From an uncultured Bacteroidia bacterium (GTDB taxonomy: Bacteria > Bacteroidota > Bacteroidia > Bacteroidales > UBA932): a DNA stretch of 49,443 nucleotides. The DNA lies in the NCBI GenBank assembly GCA_902780935.1, contig CACZHP010000034.1, forward strand, positions 1-49,443, given 5' to 3'. This document shows positions 15,508 to 23,869 of this stretch, in pieces; position 1 is the stretch's first letter; each line of letters starts with the position of its first letter. The position numbers and the translations under genes are program-made. The notes beneath the pieces were generated by a model. That model worked only from the letters and a program-made list of their open reading frames with translations. It made no database searches and was not told the origin of the DNA.

Positions 15508-16818
15508 GTGAAGTCACTGCAGGTAATAACGTTAGGTTGTTCTAAAAACGCCGTTGACACCGAGCGGCTTCTCGCCCGGCTGGATGGCGTATACGAGATT
15601 CTTCCGGAGAGCCAGACCGGTCCCGCGGACATCCTTCTCGTCAACACCTGCGGTTTCATCGGGGATGCCAAGGAGGAGTCCGTGCAGGCTGTCCTAGCTG
15701 CCGCTGAGCGCAAGAAAGCGGGAGAGGTCGGCCGGCTCATAGTCTTTGGCTGCCTCTCCCAGAGGTACATGGGGCAGCTCCCGACCCTCATCCCCGAGGT
15801 GGACGCATGGTTCGGTGCCCGCGACCTGAATCCCTTGGTGAAGTCCCTCGGAGGGCGCGTCGGGGGAGAGACAGGAAGGTACAGGACCGATTCGCGCGCT
15901 TATGCCTACCTTAAGATATCCGAGGGCTGCGACCGCCGCTGCGCCTATTGCGCCATCCCCCTGATCAGGGGACCGCACAAGTCGGTCCCGATGGAGGATC
16001 TGGTCAAGGAGGCCGGACTTCTCGCCAGGGGCGGGGTCAAGGAGCTGATCCTCATCGCGCAGGACACCACGTTCTACGGTCTGGACCTTTACCGGGAGCG
16101 AAAGCTTGCCGAACTGATCCGCCGCCTGTCGGAAGTAGATGGTATTGAATGGATAAGGATACATTATTCCTATCCGGCCGACTTCCCGGAAGATGTCCTG
16201 GACGAGATGGCCTCCAACCCCAAGGTCTGCAAATACCTGGATATCCCGCTCCAGCATATCTCCGACAAAGTCCTCTCGAAGATGAGAAGGCAGGTTGACG
16301 GCGAGTGGACTCGTGAGCTCGTCCGCAAGCTCAGGGACAGGATTCCCGGAGTGGCTTTGAGGACGACCATGATAGTGGGGCATCCCGGTGAAGGGAAAAG
16401 GGATTTTGAGGAGTTGCTCAACTTTGTCCGCGAGGCCCGTTTCGAAAGGCTCGGAGCCTTCATGTATTCAGAGGAGGAAGGTACCTTCGGGGCTGAGAAT
16501 TACCGCGACAGGATTTCCAGCCGGGAAAAGCGGGAAAGGCTTTCCGAACTCATGGAGGTCCAGAGAGATATCTCCTTCGCTTTCAACCAGTCCCGCATCT
16601 CCTCGGTGGAGCGGGTGCTGGTGGACGACTATGCGGACGGGGTGCTCGTGTGCAGGAGCCAGCTTGAAAGTCCCGAGGTCGACGGGGAGATCGTGGTCCG
16701 TTATGATCCGGTTCTTTTCGGGGAAAAGGAGCCTCGTGAGCTTTGCGGCAAGTTTATTGATGTGAAGATTACCGGCGCCGATGAGTATGATCTCACAGCG
16801 GAGCCGGTAAAAAGATAA
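15508..16818 (+). CDS. rimO: Ribosomal protein S12 methylthiotransferase RimO
   Basis: Radical-SAM methylthiotransferase that modifies an Asp of ribosomal protein S12. The N-terminal domain has the auxiliary cluster cysteines Cys11 (LGCSKN), Cys48 (VNTCGF) and Cys82 (FGCLSQ); the radical-SAM CxxxCxxC is Cys141-Cys145-Cys148 (CDRRCAYC). A C-terminal TRAM domain follows. 436 residues, normal length. The start is a GTG at 15508, two bases after the previous stop. CSKN and the S12-type N-terminus separate it from MiaB. Confidence 0.95.
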   Translation: MKSLQVITLGCSKNAVDTERLLARLDGVYEILPESQTGPADILLVNTCGFIGDAKEESVQAVLAAAERKKAGEVGRLIVFGCLSQRYMGQLPTLIPEVDAWFGARDLNPLVKSLGGRVGGETGRYRTDSRAYAYLKISEGCDRRCAYCAIPLIRGPHKSVPMEDLVKEAGLLARGGVKELILIAQDTTFYGLDLYRERKLAELIRRLSEVDGIEWIRIHYSYPADFPEDVLDEMASNPKVCKYLDIPLQHISDKVLSKMRRQVDGEWTRELVRKLRDRIPGVALRTTMIVGHPGEGKRDFEELLNFVREARFERLGAFMYSEEEGTFGAENYRDRISSREKRERLSELMEVQRDISFAFNQSRISSVERVLVDDYADGVLVCRSQLESPEVDGEIVVRYDPVLFGEKEPRELCGKFIDVKITGADEYDLTAEPVKR

Positions 16819-16822
16819 ACAT

Positions 16823-17782
16823 ATGGTCAAGACTTCATTTTTCAGAGGATTGGCGCTCTCGTCAGTATTGCTGGCGATAGCGTCTTGCGCCCCCCAGGCG
16901 TTCGTCATACGGCCTGAGATGAGGACCGCCTCCAAGTCGGGTCTCAATCTCGCCGGAAAATCCATGGCTGTCGTGTATCTGACAGGCGATGAGTCCCGGG
17001 TCAATGAGTTCAACGCCTCGATCGCGGACGGGTTCGCCTCCCGCCTTGAAGAGGATTATTTCGGCGGCGATCAAGTGATAGGCCTTTTCAAAATGGAATC
17101 CGAAAAGGCGGCCGACTATTCAGCGAAAGACACTTTGGTGCGTCTGGTCATGGAATCCGGGAAAGACGTCGTCTTCCTTTTCGACTTGCCTGAGCTTGGG
17201 ACACCTACGGTCGGGACGCCGATGAAAATCGGCGGAAGGAGAAAGTCAGCTGATTCCACTTACATCACGAGCGTGACCATCCCTTTCACCACGAAGGTCT
17301 ATGTCTATGATTCCATGAACAAGGAAGACAAGGTCCTGGGCTTCAACGGGAACAAGTCCCTCTCCACGGAGGTTTACAGCGACGGCACGGTCGGCAAGGA
17401 CAATGTGGCCGTCCGATCCCTCCAGGCTATTCCGGCGATTGCCGAAAAGGCGGGATCGTTGGCTGCGAACACCTTCCTGTCCACCTGGAAGCAGGATTAT
17501 TTCCAGGTGATATACTACGACGGGGCCGAGTCGGCCTGGAACAGGGGAGCGGAATATGCCTATTCGTTCAAGTGGGACAAGGCCATCGAGGAATGGCTTC
17601 CCCTGACCAAATCCAAAAACGAGGAGAAGAGGGCCTGCGCCGCTTACGACATCGCGCTCGCTTGCTTCATGAGCGGGATGCCGGACCTGGCGCTCGAGTG
17701 GCTTGACAGGTCGGACAAGGACATGCCGGTCAGCCTTTCGAAGGATCTCAGGAGGAAGATTAAGGAATATTCAGGACGCTGA
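16823..17782 (+). CDS. DUF6340-like lipoprotein
   Basis: A 319-residue lipoprotein with lipobox ending at Cys22 (LAIASC). The mature protein begins FVIRPEMRT and has a mixed alpha/beta region (AVVYLTGDES; TTKVYVYDS) followed by a helical C-terminus with TPR-like spacing (AEYAYSFKWDKAIEEW; AAYDIALACFMSGMPDLALEW). This resembles DUF6340, a lipoprotein family of Bacteroidales with unknown function. It sits 4 bases after rimO, and its stop overlaps the glpA start (TGATG). Confidence 0.75.
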   Translation: MVKTSFFRGLALSSVLLAIASCAPQAFVIRPEMRTASKSGLNLAGKSMAVVYLTGDESRVNEFNASIADGFASRLEEDYFGGDQVIGLFKMESEKAADYSAKDTLVRLVMESGKDVVFLFDLPELGTPTVGTPMKIGGRRKSADSTYITSVTIPFTTKVYVYDSMNKEDKVLGFNGNKSLSTEVYSDGTVGKDNVAVRSLQAIPAIAEKAGSLAANTFLSTWKQDYFQVIYYDGAESAWNRGAEYAYSFKWDKAIEEWLPLTKSKNEEKRACAAYDIALACFMSGMPDLALEWLDRSDKDMPVSLSKDLRRKIKEYSGR

Positions 17783-19380
17783 TGGAAGAATTCGATGTCA
17801 TTGTGGTCGGTGGAGGGATCACCGGCGCGGGTACGGCCAGGGATTGTGCCCTGCGGGGCCTGAAGGTCCTCCTGATAGAGCGCGATGACATCGCTACCGG
17901 AGCCACCGGCAGGAATCACGGCCTGCTCCACAGCGGGGCCCGTTACGCCGTGACTGACAAGGAGTCGGCTTCCGAGTGCATCAGCGAGAATATGATTCTG
18001 AAGAAGGTCGCCCGCCACTGCGTGGACGACACTTCCGGTTTGTTCATCACCCTTCCGGAGGATGACCTGGAATACCAGGACACTTTCGTCAAGTCCTGCC
18101 TCGCCGCCGGGATCAAGGCGGAAGTCATTGATCCTAAGGAGGCTTTGAGGCTTGAGCCTTCTGTCAATCCCGACATCATAGGTGCTGTCAGGGTGCCTGA
18201 CGGCTGCGTGGATCCATTCCGGCTATGCTCTGCGAATATCGTTGACGCCAAACTCCACGGGGCCAAGATCGCCCTGCGCTCTGAGGTTGTGGGGTTTATT
18301 AAAGAGGGGGATACCGTTAGGGGAGTCAAGGTCCTGGACCGCTCCACTAAGCAGGTTAACGATTATTATTCAAAGATAGTCGTGAATGCCGCCGGTATCT
18401 GGGGACATCATATCGCCTCCCTCGCGGGAGTCAATATCGGGATGTTCCCGGCGAAAGGGGCTTTGCTGATATTCGCCCACCGGGTCAACAGCATGGTCAT
18501 AAACCGTTGCCGCAAGCCTGCCAATGCGGATATCCTCGTTCCGGGAGATACCGTTTGCGTTATCGGAACCACCTCTACCAGAGTTCCTTACGAGGAGTGC
18601 GACAATATGCGGGTGACCCCGGACGAGGTGCGTCTGCTGCTTACCGAGGGTGCGAAACTGGCTCCTTGCCTTGAGCATACCAGGATTCTTCGGGGATACG
18701 CCGGAGTGCGGCCGCTCGTCTCGGCCGACAATGATCCTTCCGGCAGGAATATCAGCCGTGGGATTGTCTGCCTGGATCACGAGACCAGGGACGGGATCAA
18801 GGGATTTGTGAGCATCACCGGCGGGAAGCTTATGACATATCGGCTGATGGCCGAGATTGCCACTGACACAGTGTGCCGCAAGCTTGGAGTTGAAGCTTCC
18901 TGCCAGACGGCCAAGCTACCCTTGCCAGGCTCAGAAGGCGGTGGTTTGGAAAAGATCGCGAAGAAAATATGGGAAGTCCCGACTACGGCCCAGAAAGCCT
19001 TGGTCGGAAGGTTCGGTGCTGGTGCCGCCCATCTTGATTTTGACGACGACAAGGGCGGAGTGGTGTGCGAGTGTGAGGAAGTGACAGTCGCTGAGGTGGA
19101 TGCCGCCGCCGAGTATTTGGATGTCAATGATCTCGTGGATCTCAGGCGCAGGACCCGTGTCGGCATGGGAACATGCCAGGGTGAGCTGTGCGCCTGCAGG
19201 GCAGCCGGCCGTCTCGCGAAGGCCAATGGCTGCGCGGCCAAGGCCAGGGAGGATTTGAAATCCTTCATGCGCGAGCGCTGGAAGGGCATGTATCCAGTCG
19301 CATGGGGAGAGACCCTACGCGAGGGCTCCTATACTCAATGGGTTTATTCTGAGGTACTTGGATTGAACGAAGACAGATGA
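17782..19380 (+). CDS. glpA: Anaerobic glycerol-3-phosphate dehydrogenase subunit A
   Basis: FAD-dependent catalytic subunit that oxidises glycerol 3-phosphate to dihydroxyacetone phosphate. The dinucleotide fold VVGGGITGAGTARDCALRG opens the protein; ATGRNHGLLHSGARY is a family block. The C-terminal domain is BFD-like with CECEE and GTCQGELCACR cysteines for a [2Fe-2S] cluster. 532 residues matches E. coli GlpA (about 540). The start overlaps the DUF6340 stop by one base. Electrons probably go to menaquinone through GlpB and GlpC. Confidence 0.96.
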   Translation: MEEFDVIVVGGGITGAGTARDCALRGLKVLLIERDDIATGATGRNHGLLHSGARYAVTDKESASECISENMILKKVARHCVDDTSGLFITLPEDDLEYQDTFVKSCLAAGIKAEVIDPKEALRLEPSVNPDIIGAVRVPDGCVDPFRLCSANIVDAKLHGAKIALRSEVVGFIKEGDTVRGVKVLDRSTKQVNDYYSKIVVNAAGIWGHHIASLAGVNIGMFPAKGALLIFAHRVNSMVINRCRKPANADILVPGDTVCVIGTTSTRVPYEECDNMRVTPDEVRLLLTEGAKLAPCLEHTRILRGYAGVRPLVSADNDPSGRNISRGIVCLDHETRDGIKGFVSITGGKLMTYRLMAEIATDTVCRKLGVEASCQTAKLPLPGSEGGGLEKIAKKIWEVPTTAQKALVGRFGAGAAHLDFDDDKGGVVCECEEVTVAEVDAAAEYLDVNDLVDLRRRTRVGMGTCQGELCACRAAGRLAKANGCAAKAREDLKSFMRERWKGMYPVAWGETLREGSYTQWVYSEVLGLNEDR

Positions 19381-20648
19381 GATTCGACACTATCATAATT
19401 GGCGGCGGGCTTTCCTCTCTTGTCTGTGGCATCAGGCTGCAGAGGGCGGGAAAGAAATGCGTGATAGTCTCCGCCGGGCAGAACGCTCTCCATTTCTCAT
19501 CCGGTACTTTCGGGCTTTTAGGGAGGCTCATTGACGGCACGGAGGTATCGGAGCCCTTGAAGGCTCTCTCTTTCCTGCCGGAGTCTCATCCATATTCGAA
19601 AATCGGCGTAGAGAAGATGACGGAATACATCGCCGAAGTCCCGTCGTTCTTCGAGTCGTGTGGAGTGCGGCTCCATCCATCGCAGGCTCCCGGCGAGGGA
19701 GGGTTCCCCGTCAACGGTTACCGCATCACTCCGATGGGTTCCCTCAAGCCCGGCTGGCTTGCTATGGATGAGGTTACTTTACTTCCATCAAAGGATAATA
19801 TGCCTTGGCATAAGGCATTGATAGTCAATTTTTCCGGATTTCTTGACTTTAACGCTGGTTTTATTGCTGAAGGACTCTCGAGGCGAGGTGTCGAATGCCG
19901 GGTCGAACCTGTCTCCATCGCTGATGTCGAGCTTCTCAGGAAGAACCCGACCGAAATGAGATCGGTCGGTATCGCCAGGGTTATGACCAAGGAGGGCAAT
20001 TGGAAAGAATTCGGATCTAAGGTCAGGGAACTGGTGAAGGGGGAGGAACTCGTGATCCTTCCCGAGGTTTTCGGACTTGGGGATCCAGTTATTATCCAGT
20101 GGCTCAGGGAGATGATCCCTGCAGAGGTGATGTTCGTGGGTACCATGCCGCCATCAGTGCCTGGCATCCGTGCCCAGATTAGGCTGAAAAAGGCTTTTGA
20201 GGCTGCCGGAGGCACCTTCCTTCAAGGAGACACCGCCGTGGATCCCTTGGTGGAAGAAGGCAGGGTCGTTTCCATCCACACTGTGAATCTCGGAAATCTA
20301 AGCCTGACAGCGGATTATTTCGTCCTTGCGAGCGGACACCTTTTCGGGAAAGGGCTTGAAGCCGCTCCTTCCAAGGTTGTCGAGCCTGTGTTCGGTCTGG
20401 ACACGGATTTTCCCGCAGACAGGTCCGCTTGGTGCGACGAGGACTTTTTCGCCCGCCAGGAATATGCCGGATTCGGCGTAGTCTGCGACCAGTCTTTCAG
20501 GCCTTCCATCGGCGGCCGCAGGATCGGGAATCTTTATGTGATCGGTTCCGAGGTCGGTGGATGTAACTCGCTGTATGAGGGCAGCGGCGCGGGAGTGGCG
20601 ATAATGACCGCCATGAATGTGGCCGACAGTATATTGGAGGAGAGGTAG
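19377..20648 (+). CDS. glpB: Anaerobic glycerol-3-phosphate dehydrogenase subunit B
   Basis: FAD-binding flavoprotein subunit with an N-terminal Rossmann motif (IIIGGGLSSLVCGIRLQRAG) and a C-terminal FAD-binding block (NLYVIGSEVGGCNSLYEGSG). 423 residues, normal length. It overlaps glpA by 4 bases and is followed by glpC after 2 bases. In the complex it passes electrons between the GlpA flavin and the GlpC iron-sulfur centres. Confidence 0.95.
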   Translation: MRFDTIIIGGGLSSLVCGIRLQRAGKKCVIVSAGQNALHFSSGTFGLLGRLIDGTEVSEPLKALSFLPESHPYSKIGVEKMTEYIAEVPSFFESCGVRLHPSQAPGEGGFPVNGYRITPMGSLKPGWLAMDEVTLLPSKDNMPWHKALIVNFSGFLDFNAGFIAEGLSRRGVECRVEPVSIADVELLRKNPTEMRSVGIARVMTKEGNWKEFGSKVRELVKGEELVILPEVFGLGDPVIIQWLREMIPAEVMFVGTMPPSVPGIRAQIRLKKAFEAAGGTFLQGDTAVDPLVEEGRVVSIHTVNLGNLSLTADYFVLASGHLFGKGLEAAPSKVVEPVFGLDTDFPADRSAWCDEDFFARQEYAGFGVVCDQSFRPSIGGRRIGNLYVIGSEVGGCNSLYEGSGAGVAIMTAMNVADSILEER

Positions 20649-20650
20649 CC

Positions 20651-21802
20651 ATGCAGGAGAAGAATCTCAGTACCAATAATTTGGACGGGGAGAGGCTTCG
20701 CCTGAAGAACAAGTTTTTCTTTGACGAGAACCTTAAATATTGCATGAACTGCAAGCGCTGCGAGGTGGCTTGCCCTTCCGGGGTGAAGATAGCCGACCTG
20801 ATCCATTCCGCCCGTCGGCGCTTCTCACGGGAGATTCCCGACCTTCGCGACAGGATTTTGGCCAACACCGATTTCATGGGCAAAGTGGCCCGCCCGTTCG
20901 CTCCGCTGGTCAATTCAGTCGTCGCTTCAGCGCCTGTCAAGGCCGTCATGGACGTGATGATGGACATCGACAAGGAGAGGACCTTCCCCAAGTACCAGAA
21001 GAAGGGCTTCAGGCGCTGGTTCAAAAAAGAGGCCGCTTCATCTCAGGATAAGTTTCCCCGGAAAGTGGCCTTCTTCCACGGTTGCTCCACTGAGTTCCAG
21101 CATCCGGAGGTGGGACAGGCTTTCGTGAAGGTTATGAATGCTGTTGGATATGGGGTGGAACTGATCGACGAGCATTGCTGCGGGGTCGCAATGATCTCCA
21201 ACGGGCTTTGGAACCAGGCCAGGCGCCACGCGGAACATAATGTGAAAGTGTTCAGAAAAGCTGTCAATGAAGGACTTCCGGTCGTGGCCGTCTCTTCCAC
21301 CTGCGCTTTCACAATGCGAGATGAATATCCAGATGTCCTTGATGTGGATAACTCCGATGTGCGGGACAGCATCACGCTTGTCGAGAAATTCCTGTTCGAG
21401 CTTCTGGACTCGGGAAAAGTCAAGCTTGTCTTCAAGGATGACTACCGTGCCCGTATCGCTTACCATTGCCCTTGCCACATGGAGAAACTGGGGTGGGGAT
21501 TGTTCACCAAGGCTCTGGTCGGTATGATTCCCGGAGTCTCGCTGACTGTGCTGGACAGCCATTGCTGCGGGATGGCCGGCACTTACGGTTTCAAGAAGGA
21601 GAATTACAAGTATTCCCAAGAGATAGGTCGGCCTCTTTTCGAGCAGATCAAGTCTCTGGCTCCGGATTTCGTCTGCTGCGAGTGTGAGACCTGCAAGTGG
21701 CAGATTGAGATGTCCACCGGTTACACGGTCCTTAATCCTATCGTCATTCTCGCCGACGCCCTCGACCTCGAGGCCACCGCCGACGCAAATTCCGCCGTCT
21801 AA
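20651..21802 (+). CDS. glpC: Anaerobic glycerol-3-phosphate dehydrogenase subunit C, lacking the first Fe-S motif
   Basis: Membrane-associated iron-sulfur subunit. One 4Fe-4S motif is visible, Cys31-Cys34-Cys37-Cys41 (CMNCKRCEVACP), followed by two CCG-type cysteine domains (HCCGV, CHMEKLGWG, HCCGMAGTYGF, CCECETCKW). Known GlpC proteins carry a second 4Fe-4S motif at the very N-terminus, before the DGERLRLK segment. Here the protein begins only about ten residues before DGERLRLK, and the upstream DNA is the end of glpB, so that motif is absent. 383 residues compared with about 400. Confidence 0.93.
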   Translation: MQEKNLSTNNLDGERLRLKNKFFFDENLKYCMNCKRCEVACPSGVKIADLIHSARRRFSREIPDLRDRILANTDFMGKVARPFAPLVNSVVASAPVKAVMDVMMDIDKERTFPKYQKKGFRRWFKKEAASSQDKFPRKVAFFHGCSTEFQHPEVGQAFVKVMNAVGYGVELIDEHCCGVAMISNGLWNQARRHAEHNVKVFRKAVNEGLPVVAVSSTCAFTMRDEYPDVLDVDNSDVRDSITLVEKFLFELLDSGKVKLVFKDDYRARIAYHCPCHMEKLGWGLFTKALVGMIPGVSLTVLDSHCCGMAGTYGFKKENYKYSQEIGRPLFEQIKSLAPDFVCCECETCKWQIEMSTGYTVLNPIVILADALDLEATADANSAV

Positions 21803-21821
21803 AAGCGGCTTAGCCTTTTTT
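21801..21821 (+). terminator. Weak terminator after glpC
   Basis: AAAAGCGGC-TTA-GCCTTTTTT forms a short stem with a bulged C and ends in a T run. It overlaps the glpC stop codon. The stem is weak, so read-through into rnpB is possible. Confidence 0.5.
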
Positions 21822-21842
21822 GCGGCCGTGAATTCTTTTTAG

Positions 21843-21850
21843 TAAATTCG
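21843..21850 (+). promoter_or_regulatory. -7 box of rnpB
   Basis: TAAATTCG, the TTCG form of the -7 box, ends 14 bases before the P1 helix of RNase P RNA. A start about seven bases downstream would give a 5' end near 21857. Confidence 0.55.
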
Positions 21851-21864
21851 CGGCACTTCAAACA

Positions 21865-22183
21865 GGTGGGGCGATCCGCCGCGCTTCGAGGCTCCGGTCT
21901 CGGGGTGAGGAAAGTCCGGACAGGTCAGGGCACCCTGCTGGGGAAAGACCAGGCGGGAGAGATCTCGCGCGGCCGTGACAGAAAACAACCGCCGCTTCGG
22001 TGGCAAGGGTGAAAACGCGGGGTAAGAGCCCACGACGCGCGGCTGGTGACAGCCCGCGGGCACGGCACCAGGGCCTGCAAAACCAAATATACTGGCAGAT
22101 GAGGGCTGCCCGCCCGATGCCAGGGGGTAGGTCGCGTAGATAAATGGCGGATTTAAAAACAGAAACCGGCTTACGGCCCCACC
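21865..22183 (+). ncRNA. rnpB: RNase P RNA (class A)
   Basis: Catalytic RNA of ribonuclease P, which trims tRNA 5' ends. The universally conserved segments are present: GAGGAAAGTCCGGAC at 21907-21921, the ACAGAAA element, GGGTAAGAGCCCACG-like P10/P11 region, and the 3' block ATGGCGGA...AGAAACCGGCTTA. P1 pairs GGTGGGGC (21865-21872) with GCCCCACC (22176-22183). A T-rich run (22184-22195) follows. Ends are set from P1 and may extend a few bases. It lies between glpC and menA. Confidence 0.95.
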
Positions 22184-22195
22184 TTTTTATTTTTT
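22184..22195 (+). terminator. T-run after RNase P RNA
   Basis: TTTTTATTTTTT directly follows the P1 3' strand, so P1 itself may serve as the terminator stem. The run ends 4 bases before the menA ATG. Confidence 0.5.
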
Positions 22196-22199
22196 ATAC

Positions 22200-23111
22200 A
22201 TGTCAATGAATCCAAAATTTCGTTCCGCTATACGGTCTTTCAGGCTCAGGACACTGCCGCTGTCCCTGGCCGGAGTGATCCTTGGAGCCATGCTGGCTGC
22301 CAGCGAATTCAAGGTGAGTGCCACCGTCATCGTATTCCTATTGATGACAACCATATTCCTTCAGATCCTATCCAATCTTTCCAACGAGCTTGGAGATGTG
22401 TTGAACGGTACAGACACGCCTGACCGTCAAGGACCTGAATACGGAATTGCCGAGGGAGGATTGAGCGTCAATGACATGAAACGCCTGATAAGCGTGATAG
22501 CGACTCTCTGCGCGATCTCCGGCTGCGCTATGGTCTGGACATCTTTCGGAACGCTTTTCAGTTTGCGCTCGGCTGGGCTTCTGATTCTTGGAGCCTTTGC
22601 GATCGTAGCGGCCATGAGATATACCCTGGGACCTTCACCGTACGGTTACAGGGGGTTAGGGGATATCGCGGTATTCATATTCTTCGGACTTGTGTCGGTA
22701 CTGGGCGGGTACTATGTCTGCGCCCACACTATCACATCTCCGATGTTGATCCTTCCTGCCGCGGCTATTGGCTGCTTCAGTGTCGGAGTGCTGAATGTCA
22801 ATAATATACGAGACATGAAGACAGACTCCGCCAACAGGGTCACAGTCGCCATCAAGCTCGGTCTCAAGGGCTCAATAATATATCAGACCATTCTTGTCGC
22901 CGCCGGATGGATCCTTCTGGCCGTCTTTACCGCCCTGTTCAAACCTTCGCCCTGGCACTGGTTGTTCCTCCTTGCCTTGCCCCTCCATCTTATTCATCTC
23001 AAGGGAATATGGACACGAACCGAAAGAGCACTTGACCCGATGCTCCCGCTGCTGGTGATGTCCACCTTCATTCTCTCGTTAATCCTCGGAATCTCATTTA
23101 TAGCTGCCTGA
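22200..23111 (+). CDS. menA: 1,4-dihydroxy-2-naphthoate polyprenyltransferase
   Basis: UbiA-superfamily integral membrane prenyltransferase that joins the prenyl chain to dihydroxynaphthoate in menaquinone synthesis. The two Asp-rich motifs are visible: NELGDVLNGTDTPDRQGP and NNIRDMKTDSANRVTVA. About eight or nine hydrophobic helices. 303 residues, normal. The ATG at 22200 has an alternative at 22206. It starts 16 bases after rnpB, so it has little room for a promoter of its own, and is followed 4 bases later by ubiE. Confidence 0.95.
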   Translation: MSMNPKFRSAIRSFRLRTLPLSLAGVILGAMLAASEFKVSATVIVFLLMTTIFLQILSNLSNELGDVLNGTDTPDRQGPEYGIAEGGLSVNDMKRLISVIATLCAISGCAMVWTSFGTLFSLRSAGLLILGAFAIVAAMRYTLGPSPYGYRGLGDIAVFIFFGLVSVLGGYYVCAHTITSPMLILPAAAIGCFSVGVLNVNNIRDMKTDSANRVTVAIKLGLKGSIIYQTILVAAGWILLAVFTALFKPSPWHWLFLLALPLHLIHLKGIWTRTERALDPMLPLLVMSTFILSLILGISFIAA

Positions 23112-23115
23112 CACC

Positions 23116-23817
23116 ATGCCCTCAAAAGAGAAAATAGAAGGGATGTTCGATAACATAGCCAAGGACTATGACTCCCTGAACCATATTATGTCGCTCTCTA
23201 TCGACAAGATCTGGAGGCGGAAAGCCATCAAGAAAATCAAGGACTCCGGCGAAGCTCCACGCGTGCTGGACGTGGCTTGCGGCACGGGAGACTTCTCGAT
23301 AGCGATCGCCAAGGCAGTCAGAAAAGGAGAGGTCATAGGCGTGGATATTTCCAAAGAAATGCTTGAGGTGATGCGCCAGAAGGTGCTGAAAAACAAGCTT
23401 GAAAGCATTATCAGCCAAGAGGTGGGTGACGGTGAGGCACTGAGGTTTCCCGATGCTTCTTTCGACCGGGTCGTCAACGCTTTCGGGATCCGGAATTTTG
23501 AGGATAGGGACAAGGGATTAAGGGAAGCCTTAAGGGTACTCAAGCCAGGCGGCCGCCTTGTCATCCTTGAACTGTCACGGCCCCAGAACAAGATCATCCG
23601 CTGGTTCTATGATCTTTATTTCCTTCATATCCTCCCGATAATCGGAGGCAAGGTCTCAGGTGACAGGGCGGCTTACGCCTACCTTCCCGCATCTGTCAAG
23701 GCATTCCCTGGGAAAAAAGAGTTCACCGCCGAACTGCGCCGGGCCGGATTCGTGAATATCACCCACAGGGCCTTCACCTTCGGTATATGCCGGATGTACA
23801 CAGGGGAGAGAGGATGA
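23116..23817 (+). CDS. ubiE: Demethylmenaquinone methyltransferase
   Basis: SAM-dependent C-methyltransferase of the UbiE/MenG family and the final step of menaquinone synthesis. SAM-binding motif I is DVACGTGDFSIAIA; later family blocks are FGIRNFEDR, EALRVLKPGG and LELSRP. 233 residues, normal length. Its position next to menA makes the menaquinone role clear; ubiquinone is not expected in this phylum. Confidence 0.95.
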   Translation: MPSKEKIEGMFDNIAKDYDSLNHIMSLSIDKIWRRKAIKKIKDSGEAPRVLDVACGTGDFSIAIAKAVRKGEVIGVDISKEMLEVMRQKVLKNKLESIISQEVGDGEALRFPDASFDRVVNAFGIRNFEDRDKGLREALRVLKPGGRLVILELSRPQNKIIRWFYDLYFLHILPIIGGKVSGDRAAYAYLPASVKAFPGKKEFTAELRRAGFVNITHRAFTFGICRMYTGERG

Positions 23818-23835
23818 CTTGGAGTGATTTTTGAT

Positions 23836-23843
23836 TATATTTG
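23836..23843 (+). promoter_or_regulatory. -7 box of the glutaminyl cyclase gene
   Basis: TATATTTG, exact consensus, ends 26 bases before the ATG at 23870. A TTG-initiated reading from 23831 would place the promoter inside the gene. Confidence 0.6.
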
Positions 23844-23869
23844 TCAGCGGAATTAAGACTATTGTTGCC

